From Tetrapyrgos nigripes (taxonomy: Eukaryota; Basidiomycota; Agaricomycetes; Agaricales; Campanellaceae), in NCBI GenBank assembly GCA_013368315.1, contig JAACJM010000027.1, positions 124,001 to 188,000 on the forward strand: a stretch of 64,000 nucleotides of DNA. The letters run 5' to 3'. Of the stretch, positions 58,047-64,000 are shown in pieces (the stretch's first letter is position 1; the number at the start of each line of letters is the position of its first letter). A model generated the notes under the pieces. It was not told the origin of the DNA, did no database searches, and worked only from the letters and a program-made list of their open reading frames with translations. Both the position numbers and the translations under genes were made by a program.

Positions 58047-60969
58047 CAGGCTTTAAGAAGCTTAGTGTAAAGGATCTTCCCCATTTCTAGATTGAAAACA
58101 AAACATGTTCATGACTCTCTAAGTACTTTCACGCCATTACGAGGCCCTTCAAGGACTCGTTCTTATAATCCCAGTTCCACAGCTGCAGCTATGCTATGTC
58201 GTTCCACCAATTCGGTAATTACTAGTATTTGCTGCCCGCTCCGGGTTTCGGTAATTGCCGTAGCATCACGCGACGCGTTGACAGCAGTTCCTTGTCCTGT
58301 TTCTGTCTCAAATCTGTCTGCCATTTTCCATCCACCAATCATCACCTTCTCCATCACCTTTTCCCGCTTCTTCCATTCCTTCTGCCAAGACTCATGACTA
58401 CTTTGCGACAGTGGCGTAATATATGACACACAGACTCCCGTTCTTATTGGTATACTAGCGTCATCCACAAATTCGATCCTACTGACCCTCGACGCCTCCT
58501 CCACTCCCCACCTCATCTTCCTCCTCCAGGTCACATACGACCGCGACTACGACAGTGACGCATCAAGCCCAGTGAAAACGAACTACGCACAAATCCGCAA
58601 AACTCTGTTTCCCTTTACCTTTTCTCAGATTTTCACCAAAAGTTTCCCTCATGGTGAAAATCCGTGAAAATCTGCAGCAGATCTGGAGCCATTGATTGAC
58701 ACAATGTCAGAGCAAACAATAGAAGTGATGTCATCGACGGTCTCCAGAGTTGCACAGAAAGAACACTGGATGCGTTTCACGGCATCACCGTTAGTGTTAT
58801 AAGATTCTCGAAGGATGTCCAATTTTCGCTCAGAGGCAAAATTTCCAGCCAATCTGACTGAGCCCCGATGTTTTAGGTTGAGGTGACAGAGGACGCGTCC
58901 TTGGTTTTTTTCGAGAAGTAGCATTAGTGACGACTAACTTGCGTTTGCCAGAACGATCAAATCGATCAGAGGTTGCATAGCCCCCAGTTTCCTTGGCACT
59001 GTCGACGAAATCGGCAGATGAAAGTGACCGAAACTGCCTGCTTATGCTTCACAAGGCATCATAACTGCATACAGCGGTGAAGCAAGAACTTTGAGCAAAG
59101 GATATTAGTCGATTTATTTGCTCTATTGGGTTCCTTAACACTCACACCAGAGTGTAATGTAGCAAGCTTCCTCAGCTCATGGATACTGAAAGACTTTGAG
59201 GCAATTAAAGTAGGTACTACATCTTGTTTCTGATTAGTGCTAAGTTTTGCAAAGTGCGGGTGATGATACAGAGATTTTGATGCAGCTGTATTGCCAGTAG
59301 TCAATAAGGAGTCAAGGACACATGGGAAGAAGATGCAGAAGCAGGCATAGTACTGCCAGTCTGCAGCATGAAAGAGGAAGAATGGGCACGCAAGTCAAGG
59401 TTGGGGGTATTGTCATATCCATAATCATAATCCTTTTCTTTATCCAATTCCTTACCAATGTCCATGTCATAGAAAACAGAAAGCACCTGCTACGGAAAAG
59501 CTGCTGGAGATGCTAGAGAGAATGGCTGGTCATGTAGCTAGTGCACAACACAGAGAGTTGGAAGATGCACTGAAGGATGATGAGAAAGTGTCGTAGCCAT
59601 AGAGCTGATGTTCTCAATGGTCATGGTGTGTTCAGAAACCCAGAACAAACAAAGTTAACATAGATAGAGAATCCAAAAGGGAAGACTTGGGAGACACAAA
59701 CATCAGCTGTCAAGACGATCTGAGTACGAGTAGAGGTGGACAGATTGGAGCTGGGAGGGAGAGACCAGTTAGTCAATGTAAGATGCGGACGTCAGACAAT
59801 AGGAAGGAGGTAGGAGTTGCAGTCAATGCAGGGTTAGTGGATGAAAATATTTGAGAAAAGGCACTGGTGCAAATAGCTTTGTAAAAGCCCAGAGAAGACG
59901 GGGGATGAACGAATAAGGAAGGACATGGATATATTTGGTACCCATGAGAATGGTTTGAAACTGACGTACTGTAAGAAGCCAAACCTAAAGGTTTGGCAAT
60001 GAGGGAGTTCCTTGGGGAATGCAAGTTCTAAGCCAGGTCCAACACAAGCTGTCAATTCAGCCTGTACTGAGCTTGTATGGTGTTCATTCTGTTAAAAAAA
60101 TAAAAACCGAGCTGGATGAGATGTGTCCGAGTTCTGTTTTAGTGATGTCTGTCCAAAGCAAGCCGAGTTGGTAAGTTTACTGAGGTCAAGTCCACTGAGT
60201 TCAACTCTACCAAGTTCAGTTTACCGAAGTTGGCTGATTTCTCATTTCCTCCTTCTCCTCCACAATGGTACTCAGGCATACATGTAACTAGCTAGCCAAT
60301 AGATAGAGAATATATATCTGCATGAAGAGGGGTTTGTGGCCTCTTAGGATCTGGAAGCATAAATATGTGCGAAGAGGCATTAGTGGCCTCTTGTTAGGAT
60401 CTGGAAACGAACAGAAGTCTTGTGGAATAGAAGCCGTCTGCACCGAAGGTCTAGGTAAGTTCCTCCTTGCTTTACTTATCTTGTTAAGCTGATGCACTTC
60501 TATCCCTCCTTCTGGTTTTTAGTTTTAGCGGAGCCTTATTCACATTAACAATCAAGATATATGCTTGTCAGTGAGGTTTTTGTGACTATGCTCCTCAAGA
60601 AGACTGTTGTACTATGATGGCCGTTAATGGGTTCTGGTGAGTAATTGTTGTGTCTTTTTGTCCTTCGTTGATGACCTTCATTCTTGTAGCTCAACCCCAG
60701 GGGATATGCAACACGTATGGTAGAGTGGTACACACATATGTATGGGTCTAGGCTATTTTAGTATCTTCTATGACGCATGCGACGCATGGTAGGCTGCTGG
60801 CAGCCCAATGTGTTGTGCAAGGACAAAAATGAGAATGGCATGCTGCATGCCATCATGTTCAAACTATAGACATGAGGTAAAGAATTCCAAAATTGGGAGG
60901 CTATTGGTCAATGGAGGGGGTGGGGAAGAATGGGTGTCTGCTGTGTATATATACTGCTATGGTTCTGAG
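58047..60969. other. Repeat-rich stretch, no gene supported
   Basis: TTACGAGGCC occurs again at 58137-58146. Minus-strand frames near 58924-58649 and 59304-59059 have protein-like composition but no family marks or exon chain. The remainder shows no features I can name. Confidence 0.35.
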
Positions 60970-61090
60970 TTATGAGGCCGAAGAATGAGGACAAGTTTTT
61001 TACACTGTGTTTCTGCATGTGGCTATGTTGAGTTTGTCCCAATTTCCTCCATCTGTCTTGATCAAATTTCTTTCCAATTTTCTCTGGTAA
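60970..61090 (+). repeat. Dispersed repeat segment, related to 54222
   Basis: TTATGAGGCC followed by the same AATGAGGA..TTTACACTG..TTTCTGCA words as at 54222, with substitutions. Confidence 0.6.
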
Positions 61091-62109
61091 TAGAGAATAT
61101 GTGCCCCTATTCTTGTAAATATTCCCTTTTCAAGAGCTCGAGGGCTGTATCTTCTTCTCATGTATATTGATTATAGCTCTGCACCTCTAATTCTACACAA
61201 TGATCTACACTCTAGTACTTTTCTCAGAAATTGAACCAGCAATATCTGTTTTTCATTGAATATCTTCACTGGAGTGTGGTCTAGCATCTTAAATTTGAAC
61301 TCACTGGACTCATTTCCGCCACGCTCAGTGCTGGCCCACACCCCTTCATTAGAAGTGAGAAAGGTGTGAGGCCATGTGTTGATAGAGGGAAAGGTAACAT
61401 GAGAGGCAGTAATGAAGCAGCAAATATTCAGCATAGGGTGACCGATCAATAGAGCTCACCAAATAGAGTGCTGAGTAAAAAGCTAGTAGAGCTTAGATGC
61501 AAGTTGCTTGTAGAGCAGATAGAACTGGATATTGTTCTGTAGTATCTACGATTTTACAGAGAGCTTTTATACTAGATAAAGAGCATGTAATTACTAATAT
61601 CTACATTGTCCATGGACATACCTAGAGACTAAGAGGATATTGCCATTGGCCATATTGCTATCTACAGAGATATCACTACATAGTAGAAGATAAGAGTAAT
61701 GTTCAGAGAATGTCCTGGAGGACTAGCATACTTATAGCTACGTAGAAGTTTCATAATAACTCCATATAGAATCATAGTTACTATACATGGAAGCTATATA
61801 TTTCAACAGGCAGGGAGGGCATGAGGCAGGGAGAGGGGGGAGGGAAGTGGAGGGGACACGGAGAGGGAGATGAAGGGCTATTCAGAGATGTTACGTGGCA
61901 GCTCGTGGCAGCCAAAGCCAAAGCTGAAATAATGGCGTGAGGACATTTACATACACGTGGTCACGCGTCCACTTCCCATCGCCTCAAACTCCCTTTTCGA
62001 TGATTTAACAGTGCAGATTTCTTTCAGGATGCATTCAAAAGAGACATTAAAACCCCCCAGGAGGTTTGAAGGGCCAATTGCCAGCATTAATTTTGGTCTG
62101 AACTTGGAA
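61091..62109. other. AT-rich, no gene recognised
   Basis: AT-rich between about 61480 and 61800, with many short TAGAG/CTCTA words. No coding support. Confidence 0.4.
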
Positions 62110-62171
62110 AGTCGGTAAGCTTTCGCAAAATCGGTAAACGCTCGCAAAATCGGTAAACTTTTGGAAAGTCG
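62110..62171. repeat. Short 19-bp imperfect tandem repeat
   Basis: About three units built on ATCGGTAAACGCTCGCAAA. Confidence 0.7.
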
Positions 62172-62254
62172 GAAATTTTCTGCAGCTCTGTTGACTGCCT
62201 GTCCAGCTGGGACAACTCGCTTTGAAACTCGGACCTGGCCGAAACTGGATCATC

Positions 62255-62700
62255 ATGAAAGATCTGTACGCAACAGGCTATTTCTCCCTTGAAGCTTGGA
62301 TGCAACAGGCAGCCAATAATCCTCAAAGACAACTGGCTATCTTGGTTGGAGCGAACCGAACTTTCGTCCAGACATCAATAAGATATTTATTAAGTGGAAT
62401 GCTGTAAGTAGTACACATTGTAATGGATTCTTCCCGCTTAAATGCTCCCAGATACACCGACGTCAACCACCGGAACTTCTTTCTCACCAACCCTACAGAA
62501 ATATTGCATGAGCAGACTGGTGCATTAATGGAAGTGCGATTTGGAGCAGTGAGTAACGCTTCATAAGTATGGGGAGACACGATTTTAACCACATTTCTTG
62601 AATTCGATAGAGCGACTTTATTGACTTTGACCCTGCTGGCGCTAATATTGGGCAATATGATTTGGAATACTTTCAGGGGAAGCAGAATTTGGTAAAATGA
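62255..62700 (+). CDS. Small hypothetical protein, three exons
   Basis: Exons 62255-62403, 62452-62548 and 62611-62700 join in phase through GT-AG introns to 111 residues. The reading is MKDLYATGYFSLEAWMQQAA, ILVGANRTFVQTSIRYLLSG, TDVNHRNFFLTNPTEILHEQ, EVRFGASDFIDFDPAGANIG and a stop at 62698-62700. The frame staying open across two introns supports a real gene or gene fragment. I do not recognise the family. The final GTAAAA after Leu could also be a donor, in which case more exons would follow. Confidence 0.5.
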
Positions 62701-63203
62701 GGAGAGCCATGTTTCTTGATGAGATGAAAAAATCTTACCCCAATTTACCGTGGCCTCAACCTCGGTCTTAACCTCAATAGACTCCGCATCGGTGGCTTGC
62801 CGGCGCTTTGATCTCTTCATATATTTACCTAGTAGATTATTCTCAATTCAAAGCTTCTGTTGTGATTCTGCTGTCGTCTGTAAGCATTTCATGACCTTGA
62901 GATGGGCGAGGCAGCTTGATTTTCTATTTGAGGTGTGGCTCTACGCTTCAGTTTTCAACAAGTTACTCACATTGAAGGGCTCATTCATTGAGGAGATGTA
63001 GATCATTCATCCCATCAGTCGGACTCATATCGGTCTTCCATGTCTTGGCCCTTGGGATGTCCGGGTAAATGGTGTTCAGGAACTCGTCTAGCTGCATTGA
63101 GCCGGTCAATATTTATCGAAGTTTCCGAAAGGCGGCACGACGACAACTTACCTGACCGTACTCTCCATCTCAGACGCAAAAGGCTTCAATATTTGTACGG
63201 TTC
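62701..63203. other. No gene recognised
   Basis: Spacer between the small plus-strand gene and the minus-strand hydrolase relic. Confidence 0.35.
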
Positions 63204-63598
63204 CTACCCAAAGGCTTCCTTGGTGGACTTGAGAGCCTTTTCGTAGTCAAAATCTGGATCTGGGGGTGCATAACCAACTGCAAGAAATGCATTACATGGT
63301 AAGCGTAAAAAAGAAAGAATGTAGTCTGTATACGCACCAGCAATGCACCAGTCATGTCCAAAAAAAATCGTCTTTGGAACATTCTCATGGTCGAGTATGT
63401 CAATGATGTCTTTCCTTATAGCTCCTGTCCGGCAGAAATTTGGATCGGTAGGTTTGGAGGCTGTAGCATAAAATGTCGGAGACAATGACTCCATAGCCCC
63501 TGGTAATGCCAATTGTATGAGGTGGAAGGGAATCGGTTGATCTAGTGCCTCTTGAGACATGGGTGATGCGATAGAGAGACTTCTGCATTTTTGACACT
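63204..63598 (-). pseudogene. Epoxide-hydrolase-like alpha/beta hydrolase, broken
   Basis: From MQKSLYRITHVSRG (start 63598) the expected N-terminal strand is followed by a gap. Then RFPSTSYNWHYQ corresponds to the usual HGFPSTSYDW oxyanion region with its Gly changed. A shifted frame gives GYGVIVSDIL, and another gives ASKPTDPNFCRTGAIRKDII. ILDHENVPKTIFFGHDW holds the GHDW nucleophile elbow. VGYAPPDPDFDYEKALKS follows after the segment that should carry the post-nucleophile helix is lost, and the frame stops at 63204 long before the catalytic His. Several shifts and deletions make it a pseudogene. Confidence 0.75.
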
Positions 63599-64000
63599 GA
63601 AGGATCAGAGTACCTGGTATAAAAGACTTTGGCTAACAGTGACGGTGACATTGAGCATGTAGCGGCGGGCAGCCGATTCTCAGAATGGACCACGTGCGGG
63701 ATGCGACTCCTCGTGACTCGCATGTTTTTGCTCCAACATCATCCTCAGCAACGTACAAATCGCTCTCAGATAGGACGCTATGGTACATTCCCTCATGAGG
63801 CAGAACGAGACAGATGGGGTCGTAATGACTTTCTGAAGAGACCTCGAGTCTGGTATCAGACTTGGTTATCTGGACGTAAGCCTTCTTCATTCATCAGGAA
63901 AAACCTCAATTGAGAATTTATACAATATACGTACAAATTTTGTAGTAGCAGTAGTATGGCAGTCAAAATTTGAAAAAATCTGTTCACACTCGGATTTATT
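63599..64000. other. No gene recognised
   Basis: End of window. Open frames on both strands lack family features. Confidence 0.35.

Noticed and set aside
1..64000. tRNA or rRNA genes
   Set aside because: Scanning by eye for B-box-like GGTTCGANTCC and rRNA-like blocks found no convincing candidate. A covariance-model search would be decisive.

Overview
The window reads as nuclear DNA of a filamentous basidiomycete, most likely an agaricomycete. Genes are split by many 45-70 nt GT-AG introns. The recognisable families are fungal: an OPT transporter, a Dal5-like MFS permease, a Zn2Cys6 regulator, a secreted alpha-carbonic anhydrase and basidiomycete-only membrane proteins. Between them lie many mobile elements. 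All identifications come from reading the sequence and from family knowledge; no database search was possible.

Layout. 0.7-1.8 kb: carbonic anhydrase (minus). 3.1-5.6 kb: a non-coding LTR element with two matching 225-bp LTRs and a 5-bp target duplication. 6.3-13.2 kb: two minus-strand genes of an agaricomycete DNA-transposon type, the larger broken by three TGA codons and a frameshift. 13.4-17.5 kb: a scrap zone holding a truncated RecQ-like helicase, a truncated transposon-associated ORF, a 626-bp hAT-type MITE and a broken GMC oxidoreductase. 19.6-23.4 kb: apparently complete OPT oligopeptide transporter (plus). 23.7-25.8 kb: remnants of an ABC transporter tail, a DUF7729-like cell-surface protein and mitochondrial ATP synthase subunit g. 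27.7-30.2 kb: MFS permease (minus). 31.6-32.4 kb: unclear, possibly peroxidase-derived coding relic. 32.8-36.1 kb: Zn2Cys6 transcription factor (plus).

36.9-40.1 kb is the most striking structure: a 3,197-bp palindromic element with 1,376-bp arms that look identical, CACTG ends, a putative 3-bp duplication and a 9-bp tandem repeat core. 41.3-46.8 kb is a full-length but dead Ty1/copia element (minus) with 5-bp target duplication, tRNA-iMet half-molecule primer site and purine tract. 47-54 kb is repeat-rich and contains a degraded seven-helix membrane protein gene, a second (older) foldback element, a MITE with G-runs, and a dispersed family marked by TTACGAGGCC. 55.2-57.1 kb: intact 581-residue membrane protein of a basidiomycete family. 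57.5-64 kb: a MITE with a Myb/SANT-like remnant, a small unknown three-exon gene and a frameshifted epoxide-hydrolase-like pseudogene.

Functionally, the intact host genes (OPT, MFS, Zn2Cys6 factor, carbonic anhydrase) fit nutrient uptake and its control, but the sequence does not show that they form one cluster. The other theme is transposon decay: every in-frame stop found inside the two large transposon coding regions is TGA, as expected from C-to-T change at CpG in CGA codons.
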